A stretch of 43,915 bases of DNA from S15-B10 sp045569115 (GCA_045569115.1 JBJKZS010000001.1:1-43915), one strand, 5' to 3'. Counted from the first letter of the stretch, positions 1 to 9,379 are shown. Translations and numbers: made by a program. The notes: a model not told the origin generated them from the sequence alone.

Positions 1-19
1 AATTGGGTTGGTAAGCTGA

Positions 20-505
20 ATGCGTTGTATAATAGGAATAGATCCTGGTCTTACAACCACTGGTTATGGAATAATTCAGGTTGTTAAAGATAAAAAAACC
101 ATTGTTACTTGGGGTACTATAAAACCGCCAAGGAAGAAAGAAATTCATGTTCGTCTTTCAATCTTGTATGATGGACTAATTGATGTTATGGAACGATATT
201 TACCTACTGAATTTGCAATCGAGGAAGCTTTCTATAAGAATAATGTTAAGACTGCTCTCCTATTAGGGCAAGCTAGAGGTGTGGCGATGCTTGCCGCAGC
301 CCATAGAGAACTGCCTTGCGCAGAGTACTCACCTCGCAAAATAAAAATGTCAGTGGTTGGTAATGGAAATGCTTCTAAAGAGCAAGTTAAATACATGGTT
401 TCATCTATATTAAATATGGAAAAGGCTCCAGATATACTAGATGTAACAGATGCATTTGCTACAGCACTTTGCCATCTTAATCAAAAAGATATAATATTTA
501 CATGA
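20..505 (+). CDS. ruvC: Crossover junction endodeoxyribonuclease RuvC
   Basis: RuvC resolves Holliday junctions by paired nicking, working with RuvAB in recombination and repair. The 161-residue product has the usual length. It opens with the RNase H-fold motif IIGIDPG, which carries catalytic Asp8. The second acidic site is at Glu68/Glu69 (AIEEAFY), and the C-terminal acidic pair is Asp141 and Asp144 (DVTDAFA). All expected catalytic acids are therefore present. The ATG at 20 directly follows a TGA at 17-19 that may close a preceding gene. The stop overlaps the ruvA start by four bases (ATGA), which implies translational coupling. Confidence 0.96.
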   Translation: MRCIIGIDPGLTTTGYGIIQVVKDKKTIVTWGTIKPPRKKEIHVRLSILYDGLIDVMERYLPTEFAIEEAFYKNNVKTALLLGQARGVAMLAAAHRELPCAEYSPRKIKMSVVGNGNASKEQVKYMVSSILNMEKAPDILDVTDAFATALCHLNQKDIIFT

Positions 506-1092
506 TTAATTCTATCCAAGGTACTATAAAAGCTAAGTCAGCAACAAATGTTGTGATAGATATAGGAGGCGTTTCATTTGACATCACAATATCTATTCCA
601 ACTGGCAATCTTTTGCCAGACATTGGAAAAAGATTAGAGCTTCGAACATATCTTAATGTTAGAGAAGATGCTTTAGAACTTTATGGTTTTTCAGGTGAAA
701 GTGAATTGGAACTATTTAAAATGTTAATTACAATATCAAAAATAGGCCCAAAATTAGCTATGGGAATAATTTCTGGTGCTAGTCCAGATGAATTTAAAAG
801 GAGAATAATAACTGGTGATGTGGCTTCATTAAAAACTATTCCTGGAATAGGTCCTAAGATGGCAAAACGTATAATTGTAGAATTAAAAGAAAGACTTGTT
901 GAAAATGTAGATGATTCTGATCTACCGAATGATGGGGATTCCCCTGACCATTTAACTGATGCTGTTGCAGCATTAACCTCTCTTGGATTCAATCGAGCTG
1001 ATGCATTTAGAGTTTTGAAAAAAATGCAAACAGAAGGTAAAGTAAGTGGAAAGATTGAAGATGTGGTAAAGATGGCCTTAACTGAGCTTTAA
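502..1092 (+). CDS. ruvA: Holliday junction branch migration protein RuvA
   Basis: RuvA binds four-way junctions as a tetramer and loads the RuvB motor. The product is 196 residues, normal for the family. It has an N-terminal OB-like domain starting MINSIQGTI, two helix-hairpin-helix motifs (SKIGPKLAM near residue 79 and IPGIGPKMAKR near 114), an acidic linker around 135-148, and a C-terminal RuvB-binding three-helix domain. The start overlaps the ruvC stop. ruvB is not next door; the following gene is an aminotransferase. Confidence 0.96.
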   Translation: MINSIQGTIKAKSATNVVIDIGGVSFDITISIPTGNLLPDIGKRLELRTYLNVREDALELYGFSGESELELFKMLITISKIGPKLAMGIISGASPDEFKRRIITGDVASLKTIPGIGPKMAKRIIVELKERLVENVDDSDLPNDGDSPDHLTDAVAALTSLGFNRADAFRVLKKMQTEGKVSGKIEDVVKMALTEL

Positions 1093-1096
1093 TGCA

Positions 1097-2295
1097 ATGA
1101 GTAAGTACGCAAGACGTTTAGAAAAACTTGGAACTGAATCTGTATTTGAAGTTGCTAGGCAGGCAAATGAATGGTCTAGAGCTGGGAATACAGTTTTTCC
1201 TTTTCACATTGGGGATTTTAATATTCCTACTCCATACCGCGTGGTAGAGGCAATGAATAGAGCTATTGTTGATGGAAAGACAGGATATTGCCAACCCCCC
1301 GGCATACCTGAGTTAAGACATGCTCTTGCGGAAGATGTAGGGAAACTAAGGAACTTAGAATATAATATTGAAAATGTAATTATACAGCCCGGGGGTAAGC
1401 CTACAATTGGAAAATTTATTTTGGCTGCCATGGAACCAAATGACGAAGTATTATACCCTACTCCCGGATTTCCTATCTATGAATCTTTAATTGAGTTCCA
1501 TCAAGGAAAGGCTGTTCCATATTCTTATATTGACAATAAAGGTGATTTTATTATTGATATATTGATCGGTTGAAGTCTGATGTTACATCAAAAACCAGTA
1601 TGCTGATTTTTAATAATAATCATAATCCTACGGCTGCTGAATCTTCTCCAAATGAATTAGAGGCACTAGCTGAAATTTGTATTGAGAATGATCTTTGGGT
1701 TCTTTCTGATGAAGCTTATTTCGAAACTAGATATGAAGGAGAGCCTAGATCTATTGCTTCTATTCCTGGCATGGCTCAACGTACTGTAATACTGTATACA
1801 TTTTCAAAAAGGTTTGCATCTACTGGTTGGAGAGTTGGAGCTTCTATTGGCCCAAAAAAAGTTATGGATATAATATCTAAACTAAATGTTAATGATGAAT
1901 CATGCACTAATCATTTTGCTCAGTGGGCAATGGTTGAAGCACTAAAAGGTGGTCAAGAAATGTGTAAGCCAATAGTTGATGAGCTCCATGAAAGACGTGA
2001 TTTAACCTGTAACATATTAAATGATATAAAAGGTGTTTCAGTAGGTTCTCCAGCTTCAACTTTCTACGTTTATCCTAATCTGACTGAAATTGTTCATAGA
2101 ATGGGATTTAATTCAGGGAAAGAATTACAGGAAGATATCCTAATTAAAACCGGAGTTGGATTTTGTCCAAGGGAGTATTTTTGCAGACCTCTTCCATCTG
2201 AGAATCAGTATTATGGAAGATTTGCATATGCTGGTATTAGTAAGGACGAAATTAAAGAAGGACTTTCCAGATTAAAATATTACTGTGAAAGCTAA
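1097..2295 (+). pseudogene. Class I PLP-dependent aminotransferase, split by one frameshift
   Basis: This is a fold-type I aminotransferase of the aspartate aminotransferase superfamily; the substrate cannot be told. The N-terminal part (1097-1573) carries the early conserved HIGDFNIPTP and GYCQPPG regions. The C-terminal part (1570-2295) carries HNPT, LSDEAY (the PLP-ring Asp) and the Schiff-base lysine in TFSKRFASTGWR. The two halves lie in different frames. Dropping the two bases AT at 1559-1560, inside a short AT repeat, joins them smoothly as DFIIDIDRLKSDV; a one-base gain would restore frame equally well. The joined product of about 398 residues has the family's normal length. It may be a real pseudogene or a sequencing indel. 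Confidence 0.85.
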
Positions 2296-2298
2296 ACC

Positions 2299-3411
2299 AT
2301 GGATCGGGTTTCTCAAAAAACAGCTCTTTATGACACTCATATAGCTATTGGTGCAAAAATTGTCAGTTTTTCAGGTTTTTTAATGCCTTTACAATATTCT
2401 GGAATTATAGATGAACATAATTCAGTTCGAAATTCAGTTGGTTTATTTGATCTTTCTCATATGGGAGAATTTACTGTCAGTGGTAAAGATTCAATGTCTT
2501 TTCTTCAGAGAATGACAATTAATGACCTTTCTAAGGTTAATGTTGGGCAGGCTCAATATTCAGCATTTTGTAACAAATTGGGTGGAATAATTGATGATTG
2601 TGTTATTTATCGCTTTGAGGATTACTATCTTCTTGTAGTTAATGCTTCGAATATTAGTAAAGATTTCAATTGGCTTTTACAAAATCTTGAAGTTGAAGAA
2701 GATGTTTCAATAAAAAATAAATCTAAGAATTATTCACTATTAGCTGTTCAAGGTCCTTTATCTTTGGATTTGCTTAAACGATTAGGAAAAACTTCAGAAG
2801 TAATTGAATCTCTTCCTTTTTATCACCATTGTTTGACTAATATAGGCGGAGTTGATGTAATATGTGCTAGAACTGGTTATACTGGTGAACTTGGCTATGA
2901 GCTATATTTTGAAGATTCAAGTGTAAAGGCAGTTTGGAATGCTCTTATGACAAAAGGTATTGACTTAAATATTCAGGCCATTGGTCTTGGTGCTCGAGAT
3001 ACATTGCGTTTAGAAATGAAGTATTGTCTTTATGGAAATGATATTAGCGAAATTACTAATCCTTTAGAGGCTGGATTAGGATGGATCACAAAATTTGAAA
3101 AAGGTGATTTTATAGGAAAAGATAAGCTGATTCAAATTAAGTCTGAAGGAATAAAACGAAAACTAATTGGTTTTCAAGTTTCTGAAAAAAGAATTGCTCG
3201 GAATGGTTATAAAGTAATGCGAAATGGTAAAATTGTAGGTTATGTAACGAGTGGCTCTCATTCCCCTTCATTATTAAAGTCAATTGGTATGGCTTATGTC
3301 AAATCAGATTACTCAGAAATTGGCAGTAATTTAACCATAGATGCTAGAGGTCGTGAACTTAAGGCGACTATAGTTAAGACACCTTTTTGGACTAAAGGTA
3401 CTGCGGATTAA
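2299..3411 (+). CDS. gcvT: Glycine cleavage system T protein (aminomethyltransferase)
   Basis: GcvT transfers the methylene group from the aminomethyl-lipoyl arm of the H protein to tetrahydrofolate and releases ammonia. The 370-residue length is typical. Family signatures are the N-terminal SGFLMPLQYSGI region, GLFDLSHMGEF near residue 50, the folate-domain ARTGYTGELGYE near 192-203, and GARDTLRLEM near 232. The C-terminal barrel ends with an IVKTPFW-type tail. Genes for the H and P proteins are not in this window, so gcvT stands apart from its partners. It begins three bases after the aminotransferase stop. Confidence 0.95.
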   Translation: MDRVSQKTALYDTHIAIGAKIVSFSGFLMPLQYSGIIDEHNSVRNSVGLFDLSHMGEFTVSGKDSMSFLQRMTINDLSKVNVGQAQYSAFCNKLGGIIDDCVIYRFEDYYLLVVNASNISKDFNWLLQNLEVEEDVSIKNKSKNYSLLAVQGPLSLDLLKRLGKTSEVIESLPFYHHCLTNIGGVDVICARTGYTGELGYELYFEDSSVKAVWNALMTKGIDLNIQAIGLGARDTLRLEMKYCLYGNDISEITNPLEAGLGWITKFEKGDFIGKDKLIQIKSEGIKRKLIGFQVSEKRIARNGYKVMRNGKIVGYVTSGSHSPSLLKSIGMAYVKSDYSEIGSNLTIDARGRELKATIVKTPFWTKGTAD

Positions 3412-3425
3412 GAAATGAAATAAAT

Positions 3426-5816
3426 ATGGATAAAAAAAAGGAAATAATAGGTATCCTGCTAATCTTGGTCTCAATGTTTATGATGCTAAGTCTAATTACC
3501 TATAATTCATCAGAGGAACCTACAGTTTCTCCAAATATTGCTATATCCAATCGTTCAGGAATAATAGGAGTTTATATTGGTCATTATTTTAGAAAGCTAG
3601 GTCTAGGTTATATTTCTTTTTTTGTTCCCGTTTTAGGTGTCGCATGGGGTTGGATACTATTTAGCAAGAAGACCCAAGAATTTCTTTTAAAAATAACTCT
3701 ACATGTTTTTTTAATTATAATTATTTTGTCTATGTCTTTGGGGCTTGCAGCAATCAACTCTATTATAAGTTATGAATCTTCTGGATTGCTTAGTGCTATA
3801 ATGGCGAAGCTACTTCATGATTTTATTGGTACTAGTGGAACAATTATTTTTCTTTTTGCTTCCACATTTGTAGTTATTCGAAGCTATTTTGATTGGAATT
3901 TCTATGATTCCCTTAAAAAATTTGGAGAGATTTTCCCGGGATTTATTAAGAGAGAGCAGTTGATTAATAAAGAAGAAAATGTCGAGATCAAGAAAAGAGC
4001 ACATACAGAAAAGTTACTTGAGGGGTTAAAAAATAGAAGGGAAGTTGAAAAAGATTATAGTCTAAGTCCAATTCCTAAATCCGACCCTGCAAAATTAGAT
4101 TTCGGTGAACATTTTGAAAATACTAAAATTATACCGGATGAATCTCTTGATCCATTAATAAATGATCAATTAGAAGAATCATTGGTGAATGAAAAAAATA
4201 GAAATGATATAGATTATAAAAACTCTATAGATAATAATGTTGAAGATGAATCAATAGAAACTATCGATAGTTCTGTAGACTACAGAATACAAGATGAAGT
4301 TATAGAGCAGGAGATTAACTTTGATGAAACTGTTGAGGTAGTTCCACGTCGATCCTATCAGCTACCTTCAGTTGACTATCTTGATCATCATGAAGAAATT
4401 TCTCCTAGTGCATCTGACAGTGAATTAGTTGATAAGGCTGAATTCCTTACACAATCTCTTTTAACCTTTGGAGTTGAAGGTAAGGTTGTCAATATAGCTC
4501 CCGGACCAGTTATTACTCTTTTTGAAGTAGAGCCAGCAGAAGGTGTTCGAGTGAATAAATTTGTTCAACTTTCTGATGATTTGGCTAGAGTAATGAAGGC
4601 TCCGAGAGTAAGGGTGATAGCTCCGATACCAGGCAAGTCCTCTGTCGGCATAGAAATTCCTAATGAGAATCCTTCAGTAGTTTATATGCGTAGTGTTATT
4701 AATTCAGAAAAATTCATTTCATCTCAATCGAACCTAGTGGTTGCTCTAGGTAAAACAACTAGTGGTGAAAACTTTGTTATTGAACTTGATAAGCTTCCAC
4801 ATTTATTAATTGCTGGCACAACTGGATCAGGAAAATCAGTATGTATTAATACTATAATTTCTTCTTTACTTTATCGTTCAACTCCTGAAGAAGTAAGATT
4901 TATTCTAATTGATCCCAAGAAGTTAGAAATGGCTTCATATAGGTCATTAGAAAAACATCACCTAATTACAGCTGAAGATATAGATGAATATGTTGTGACG
5001 ACCCCTGAAAATGCTGTTTTAGCTCTACGTGCGGCTGAAAAAGAGATGGGTCGTCGCTATGATGTTCTTGCTGATGCGGTAGTTAGAAATATCCAAGAAT
5101 TTAGAGAAAAAGCCACCAAGGATAGCAATCTTGAGACAATGCCATACATTGTTATAATAATTGATGAATTAGCAGACCTCATGCTCAGAGCACCAAAAGA
5201 AGTAGAGCAATCGATTGCTCGCCTTGCCCAGATGGCTAGAGCTGTGGGGATTCATCTCGTTCTTGCTACTCAGAGACCATCGGTCGATGTCATAACGGGT
5301 GTAATAAAAGCAAACTTTCCAGCCCGAATTGCATTCCAGGTAGCAACAAAGATTGATTCAAGAACTATAATTGATATAAATGGTGCTGAAAAGCTTTTAG
5401 GAAAAGGTGATATGCTTTTTCTTCCGCCGGGTTCCTCTGATGCTACGCGGTTGCATAATTCATTTGTCACATTAAAAGAGATTACAAAAATCGTGTCTCA
5501 CATAGAATCTCAACCAACGGCAGATGAAATTAAATTAGAAGGGACTAAATCACAGCTTGGCTCTGATGGTGAAATTAGTGGATCAGGATTAGAGAACCAA
5601 GATGAGCTACTTACAGAAGCAATCCGTTTAGTTATTACGAATCAGCAAGGTTCAATCTCACTTATCCAACGAAGGTTTAGAGTAGGCTATTCCAGAGCAG
5701 CTCGTCTCATTGATCAGATGGAACAAATTGGTATTGTAGGGCCATTTACTGGCAGTAAAGCTAGGGAAGTTCTAGTTGATGAATCCTATTTGCAGATTCT
5801 TGATGATGATTCTTAA
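3426..5816 (+). CDS. ftsK: DNA translocase FtsK/SpoIIIE
   Basis: FtsK is a membrane-anchored, septum-located motor that pumps chromosomal DNA during division and assists dimer resolution. The 796-residue protein has about four hydrophobic segments in the first 150 residues, then an acidic and basic low-complexity linker (about 190-310). The RecA-like motor follows, with Walker A GTTGSGKS near 464-471 and Walker B IVIIIDELADL near 573-583. The C-terminal winged-helix gamma domain (about 720-785, DELLTEAIRLV onward) reads KOPS-type polarity sequences. This is a full-length canonical architecture. The following gene is LolA-like, an ftsK-lolA neighbourhood also known in E. coli. Confidence 0.96.
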   Translation: MDKKKEIIGILLILVSMFMMLSLITYNSSEEPTVSPNIAISNRSGIIGVYIGHYFRKLGLGYISFFVPVLGVAWGWILFSKKTQEFLLKITLHVFLIIIILSMSLGLAAINSIISYESSGLLSAIMAKLLHDFIGTSGTIIFLFASTFVVIRSYFDWNFYDSLKKFGEIFPGFIKREQLINKEENVEIKKRAHTEKLLEGLKNRREVEKDYSLSPIPKSDPAKLDFGEHFENTKIIPDESLDPLINDQLEESLVNEKNRNDIDYKNSIDNNVEDESIETIDSSVDYRIQDEVIEQEINFDETVEVVPRRSYQLPSVDYLDHHEEISPSASDSELVDKAEFLTQSLLTFGVEGKVVNIAPGPVITLFEVEPAEGVRVNKFVQLSDDLARVMKAPRVRVIAPIPGKSSVGIEIPNENPSVVYMRSVINSEKFISSQSNLVVALGKTTSGENFVIELDKLPHLLIAGTTGSGKSVCINTIISSLLYRSTPEEVRFILIDPKKLEMASYRSLEKHHLITAEDIDEYVVTTPENAVLALRAAEKEMGRRYDVLADAVVRNIQEFREKATKDSNLETMPYIVIIIDELADLMLRAPKEVEQSIARLAQMARAVGIHLVLATQRPSVDVITGVIKANFPARIAFQVATKIDSRTIIDINGAEKLLGKGDMLFLPPGSSDATRLHNSFVTLKEITKIVSHIESQPTADEIKLEGTKSQLGSDGEISGSGLENQDELLTEAIRLVITNQQGSISLIQRRFRVGYSRAARLIDQMEQIGIVGPFTGSKAREVLVDESYLQILDDDS

Positions 5817-5832
5817 GAATTGAATAAAATAA

Positions 5833-6438
5833 TTGAATAAAAAAAGAAAGATATTATTTGCTATACCATTCATGCTTTCAATTTCATTACCTGAATATGA
5901 TGAAGAAATCATTTATGAAATTTCTGCGGCTGTTCTTCATAAGAATGGTCATGACTTTGAGGTGATTTGGTCCTATCGTCTTGATGAAGAATCATGGAAA
6001 GGAAAAGGAACCTTAAAAATTTATGGTAAAGATTATTTGAACTTGGAGTTACCATTTATGGAGGTGTTAATTAAAAAGTCGATTATGAGTGTTAAATATC
6101 CGGAAGAAGATCAGGTTTTAATTGATTACTTTAATCGCCGAGATTCTTCTAATCTTTTTGCAGTGCTGTTGAGCGAATTTGATGGTTTTATTGTAGATGA
6201 AATCTCAATGCAAGGTGAGGATATTTCCCTTAAGCTAATACCTGAAACTTTGATTGGTTTCGAAATGTTAAAACTAACCGTCTCTGATAAAAATTGGATG
6301 CCAAAAACTATTCATGCTATTTCTGGTAGAGAAATGGAGGTTAGTGTAAACATTCTTTCTTTTGAACCGCTTGAAGATGTAAAAGCTTTAATCTCAAAAG
6401 AATTAGATGCTAGCGAAATAATTGATCTAAGGGATTAG
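5833..6438 (+). CDS. LolA-like outer-membrane lipoprotein carrier (putative)
   Basis: The 201-residue product begins with a short basic stretch and a hydrophobic segment (KKRKILFAIPFMLSISL) that looks like a signal peptide. The rest is rich in alternating beta-strand patterns such as GKGTLKIYGKDYLNLEL and ISLKLIPETLIGFEMLKL, as in LolA/LolB half-barrels that carry lipoproteins across the periplasm. Sequence identity to known LolA is too weak for me to be certain. The position right after ftsK supports the call, because lolA follows ftsK in several Gram-negatives. Translation appears to start at a TTG. An alternative is an unrelated periplasmic beta-rich protein. Confidence 0.5.
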   Translation: MNKKRKILFAIPFMLSISLPEYDEEIIYEISAAVLHKNGHDFEVIWSYRLDEESWKGKGTLKIYGKDYLNLELPFMEVLIKKSIMSVKYPEEDQVLIDYFNRRDSSNLFAVLLSEFDGFIVDEISMQGEDISLKLIPETLIGFEMLKLTVSDKNWMPKTIHAISGREMEVSVNILSFEPLEDVKALISKELDASEIIDLRD

Positions 6439-6441
6439 ACG

Positions 6442-7419
6442 ATGAAAAAAGTTTTCGTCGGTTTATTTTTTAGTTTAGGAGGTCTTTACCTAGCCTTTAG
6501 CCAGATTGATTTGAAGAATCTTTCCTTTGTTTTTTCGACTATTAAATGGTTTCCAATAATTTTTGCTTCTTTAGCTATATTAGTAAGTGTTTGGATACGT
6601 GCGATTAGATGGAAATTAATTCTACGTCCCATAAAAGATCTAGACACACATTCTCTTTTTGGAGCGGCCATGATTGGTTACTTTGGAAATTCAATTTTAC
6701 CTTTGAGATTAGGAGAATTCATGAGGGCTTATGCTCTGAAACGGAATTCTGTAAGTATGTCAGTAGCTTTAGGAACTTTAATTGTTGAAAGAGCTCTTGA
6801 TATGATTGGGTTAATGATCTTGATTTTTGTTTTATTTTTTTCTTATGATATACCTTTTTGGCTTTTAAGAAGTGGTTTATTCCTATCAGGTTTTGTCCTA
6901 ATCGCTTCAGTTCTACTTTTTTGGATTATATTCAAACATGATCAATGGTCAAAAATATTTGGAAGCTCTGACTTCTTTCAAAGAGGTATGCAAAGAAAGC
7001 TTTTAGATATATTCAAATCCTTCGTAATTGGTTTGTCCACTTTACGTAAAGTAAAGAAAATTAAAACGATAGTATTTCATTCAGTACTTTTATGGGCGAT
7101 TTATTGGCTTATTACTTTTTTGTGTGTCTACGCGACTGGAATAAAACTTTCCTTTCTGGAAGTTTGGATTCTTATGGTAGCTGTTACGATGATAATTCTT
7201 TTGCCCGCAGCCCCAGGATTTATCGGAACCTACCATGCTGGTGCCGTTATGATACTCATCGAGGTTTTTGGAATTTCTCAATCATCCGCTCAAGCCTATG
7301 CAATAATTAATCATGCAGTTGGATTCCTTCCTCTTGCTGTAATTGGAGCCATTTATTTTTTTCGAAGCTCTATGACCTTTGAACAAGTAAAATCAATTAA
7401 AATTAGTCCTAGTTCATGA
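6442..7419 (+). CDS. Flippase-like integral membrane protein (LPG synthase TM / UPF0104 family)
   Basis: The 325-residue protein has about eight hydrophobic helices spread over its whole length. It carries the family hallmark segments RLGEFMRAY near residue 88 and IVERALDMIG near 114, and a C-terminal PAAPGFIGTYHAG motif near 255. These mark the COG0392 / lysylphosphatidylglycerol synthase transmembrane-domain family, whose members move or modify polar lipids and glycolipids. The soluble aminoacyl-transfer domain of MprF is absent, so a transport or flippase role is more likely than lipid lysinylation. The exact substrate is unknown. Its stop overlaps gmhB by four bases, so a link to envelope glycolipid synthesis is reasonable but inferred. 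Confidence 0.8.
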   Translation: MKKVFVGLFFSLGGLYLAFSQIDLKNLSFVFSTIKWFPIIFASLAILVSVWIRAIRWKLILRPIKDLDTHSLFGAAMIGYFGNSILPLRLGEFMRAYALKRNSVSMSVALGTLIVERALDMIGLMILIFVLFFSYDIPFWLLRSGLFLSGFVLIASVLLFWIIFKHDQWSKIFGSSDFFQRGMQRKLLDIFKSFVIGLSTLRKVKKIKTIVFHSVLLWAIYWLITFLCVYATGIKLSFLEVWILMVAVTMIILLPAAPGFIGTYHAGAVMILIEVFGISQSSAQAYAIINHAVGFLPLAVIGAIYFFRSSMTFEQVKSIKISPSS

Positions 7420-7973
7420 CTAAAGGTGCAATTTTTTTAGATCGAGATGGAACGCTTAACCCTGACCCCGGCTATATTAATTCGCCCGATATTTTCTGTC
7501 TCTACAATGATGTAATAACAGCTCTAAAGCTTCTTGCAAAAACTGAATTACCACTAATTTTAATAACAAATCAATCTGGGGTTGGACGTGGTTTAATTAA
7601 ACCTTCTGCTCTAGATAAGATACATGAGAAGCTTGATAATATACTATATAATCATGGAGTTAAATTGACGGATAAATATTTCTGCCCACATTTACCAGAA
7701 GAAGTTTGTAAGTGTAGGAAGCCAGAAATTGGCATGTTCAATAAGGCTGCAAAGGATCATAAAATAAACTTTAAGAAATCTTACATGATTGGTGATTCAA
7801 GTGCTGATATTATTGCTGCTTCAAAAATAGGGGCTAAGGAGATTTTAGTTAGAACTGGAAATGGTAGCATGGTTGAATTTCATATGGAGAAAGAAGGCCT
7901 AAGACCTAGTTTTATTGGTAATAATATTACCGATTGTGCGAAGTATGTGCTTCAAGTTGAGGGCGTAGAATGA
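7416..7973 (+). CDS. gmhB: D-glycero-D-manno-heptose 1,7-bisphosphate 7-phosphatase (HAD family)
   Basis: GmhB removes the 7-phosphate from heptose bisphosphate in the ADP-/GDP-heptose pathway for LPS core or other heptosylated glycans. The 185-residue HAD phosphatase shows motif I FLDRDGTLN with Asp9 and Asp11, motif II TNQSGVGRG near 51-59, a CPHLPEEVCKC zinc-binding loop near 90-100 that distinguishes the histidinol-phosphate phosphatase/GmhB subfamily, and motif IV GDSSADI near 124. A HisB-N-type histidinol phosphatase is a less likely alternative. It overlaps neighbours on both sides by ATGA, so it is co-translated with the flippase-like gene and ddl. Confidence 0.88.
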   Translation: MTKGAIFLDRDGTLNPDPGYINSPDIFCLYNDVITALKLLAKTELPLILITNQSGVGRGLIKPSALDKIHEKLDNILYNHGVKLTDKYFCPHLPEEVCKCRKPEIGMFNKAAKDHKINFKKSYMIGDSSADIIAASKIGAKEILVRTGNGSMVEFHMEKEGLRPSFIGNNITDCAKYVLQVEGVE

Positions 7974-8878
7974 AAGTTGCGGTATTGATGGGTGGAAATT
8001 CATCTGAGCGCTTAGTGTCATTGAAAAGTGGTGAAGCAGTCGTTACGACTCTTAAAGAAAGAGATGTTGACGTATACACTTGTATTTATGATGGTAATAT
8101 CAACGATTATATTCCTCGCCTAAAAACGTTTGATGTGGTTTTTCTTGCACTTCATGGGGGTGAGGGTGAAAATGGAAAAATTCAGGAAATATTTGAAAGG
8201 GAGAAGATAATTTATACAGGTTCAAAGCCAAGTGCTTCTGCCCTAGCCATGGATAAATCAGCTGCTAAAAGATTGATGATTGAAAATAATATTCCTACTC
8301 CAGCCTGGCGTTTTTTTGACAATAAAAATACATTTAAAAGACAAAAAAAAAATGAGCTTAGTTTTCCAGTTGTGGTTAAACCTAATTCAGAGGGAAGTAC
8401 TGTTGGGTTAACAATTGTCCAGTCTCCAAAAGAATTAGAAAAAGCTGTAAACAAGGCGAGTTCTTTTGATGGTGGAATTTTATTTGAAGAATATATTCCT
8501 GGACGAGAGTTTGCCATTGCAATTTTGGGAAATGATGCACTTCCTTGTATCGAGATAATCCCGTCTCATGATCATTATGATTATGAATGTAAATATCAAG
8601 GAGGGATGTCAAAATATATTTGCCCAGCTGAATTGCCAGCAGATCTAGGAAGTAAGCTAGCCCAATCAGCATTGTCATTTCATAAAACTTTAGGTTGCAG
8701 ACATTACAGTCGTACTGATTTCCTACTTACAGAAGAAAACAGATTTTTTTGTTTAGAAATAAATACATTGCCAGGATTGACTAAAACAAGTCTTTTGCCT
8801 ATGGCTGCTACGGCTGTTGGTATTAGTTTTGGCCAATTAATCCAAAAACTCTGCAGAATGGCAATTGATGAAAAGTAA
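7970..8878 (+). CDS. ddl: D-alanine--D-alanine ligase
   Basis: Ddl joins two D-alanines using ATP to make the peptidoglycan dipeptide. The 302-residue product is normal for DdlB-type enzymes. It has the N-terminal VLMGGNSSER loop, ALHGGEGENG near 63, ATP-grasp segments VVVKPNSEGSTVG near 136-148 and FEEYIPGREF near 167, and the C-terminal CRHYSRTDF and LEINTLPGLT motifs that bind metal and substrate. No key segment is missing. It supplies cell-wall precursor in a cluster otherwise devoted to envelope and division functions. Confidence 0.96.
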   Translation: MKVAVLMGGNSSERLVSLKSGEAVVTTLKERDVDVYTCIYDGNINDYIPRLKTFDVVFLALHGGEGENGKIQEIFEREKIIYTGSKPSASALAMDKSAAKRLMIENNIPTPAWRFFDNKNTFKRQKKNELSFPVVVKPNSEGSTVGLTIVQSPKELEKAVNKASSFDGGILFEEYIPGREFAIAILGNDALPCIEIIPSHDHYDYECKYQGGMSKYICPAELPADLGSKLAQSALSFHKTLGCRHYSRTDFLLTEENRFFCLEINTLPGLTKTSLLPMAATAVGISFGQLIQKLCRMAIDEK

Positions 8879-9377
8879 GGAGGTTAAAATTCATTGGATT
8901 GCAATTTATACTAAGCCACGCCATGAGAAAAAGGTAGCAAATGAATTAAAGAAAAAGGATATAGAATCATATTTGCCTCTTGTAAAAAAACAACGATTTT
9001 GGAAAGATAGAAAGAAATGGGTATGGATGCCTCTTTTCCGCAGCTATCTTTTTGTTCGAATTCCTTTAAATGAGACTCTTTTTGTTCTTCAAACATATGG
9101 TGTCCATCACATTGTTAAGATGGGTGGGAATATCGCCATTGTTCCCAATGATCAGGTGGAATCGGTTAAAAAGATGTTAGAAGGAGGATACGTGCCTGAT
9201 GCTCATGACTATTTTGATGTTGGAGACGCGGTAGAGATTGGTGGGGGGCCACTAGTTGGTTTGAAAGGTGTTCTTTCTCGGAGGGAAGGTGATTCAAGGT
9301 TTGTTATTCGCATAGATGGTATTCAACAGGCAATATCTGTTCATATTGATGCTGAAATGCTGAAGCCAATCAAGTAA
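8865..9377 (+). CDS. NusG-family transcription antitermination paralogue (RfaH/UpxY-like)
   Basis: This is a NusG-fold elongation factor distinct from the true nusG at 13245. The NGN domain starts with IHWIAIYTKPRHEKKVANEL and contains FRSYLFVRIPL, which contacts the RNA polymerase clamp. A short C-terminal KOW domain follows (GDAVEIGGGPLVGLKG near residue 121). Specialised paralogues of this kind (RfaH, UpxY, LoaP) usually promote elongation through long polysaccharide or envelope operons. No such operon is in this window. ATG codons at 8865 and 8868 lie inside ddl without an evident ribosome site. A strong AAGGAGG at 8877-8883 instead points to an ATT at 8889, which matches the family N-terminus. 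Confidence 0.85.
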   Translation: MMKSKEVKIHWIAIYTKPRHEKKVANELKKKDIESYLPLVKKQRFWKDRKKWVWMPLFRSYLFVRIPLNETLFVLQTYGVHHIVKMGGNIAIVPNDQVESVKKMLEGGYVPDAHDYFDVGDAVEIGGGPLVGLKGVLSRREGDSRFVIRIDGIQQAISVHIDAEMLKPIK

Positions 9378-9379
9378 CA

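Noticed and set aside
2..19. Possible last five codons (IGLVS, stop) of a gene upstream of ruvC
   Set aside because: The fragment is too short to identify. yebC often precedes ruvC, but nothing in these bases shows it.
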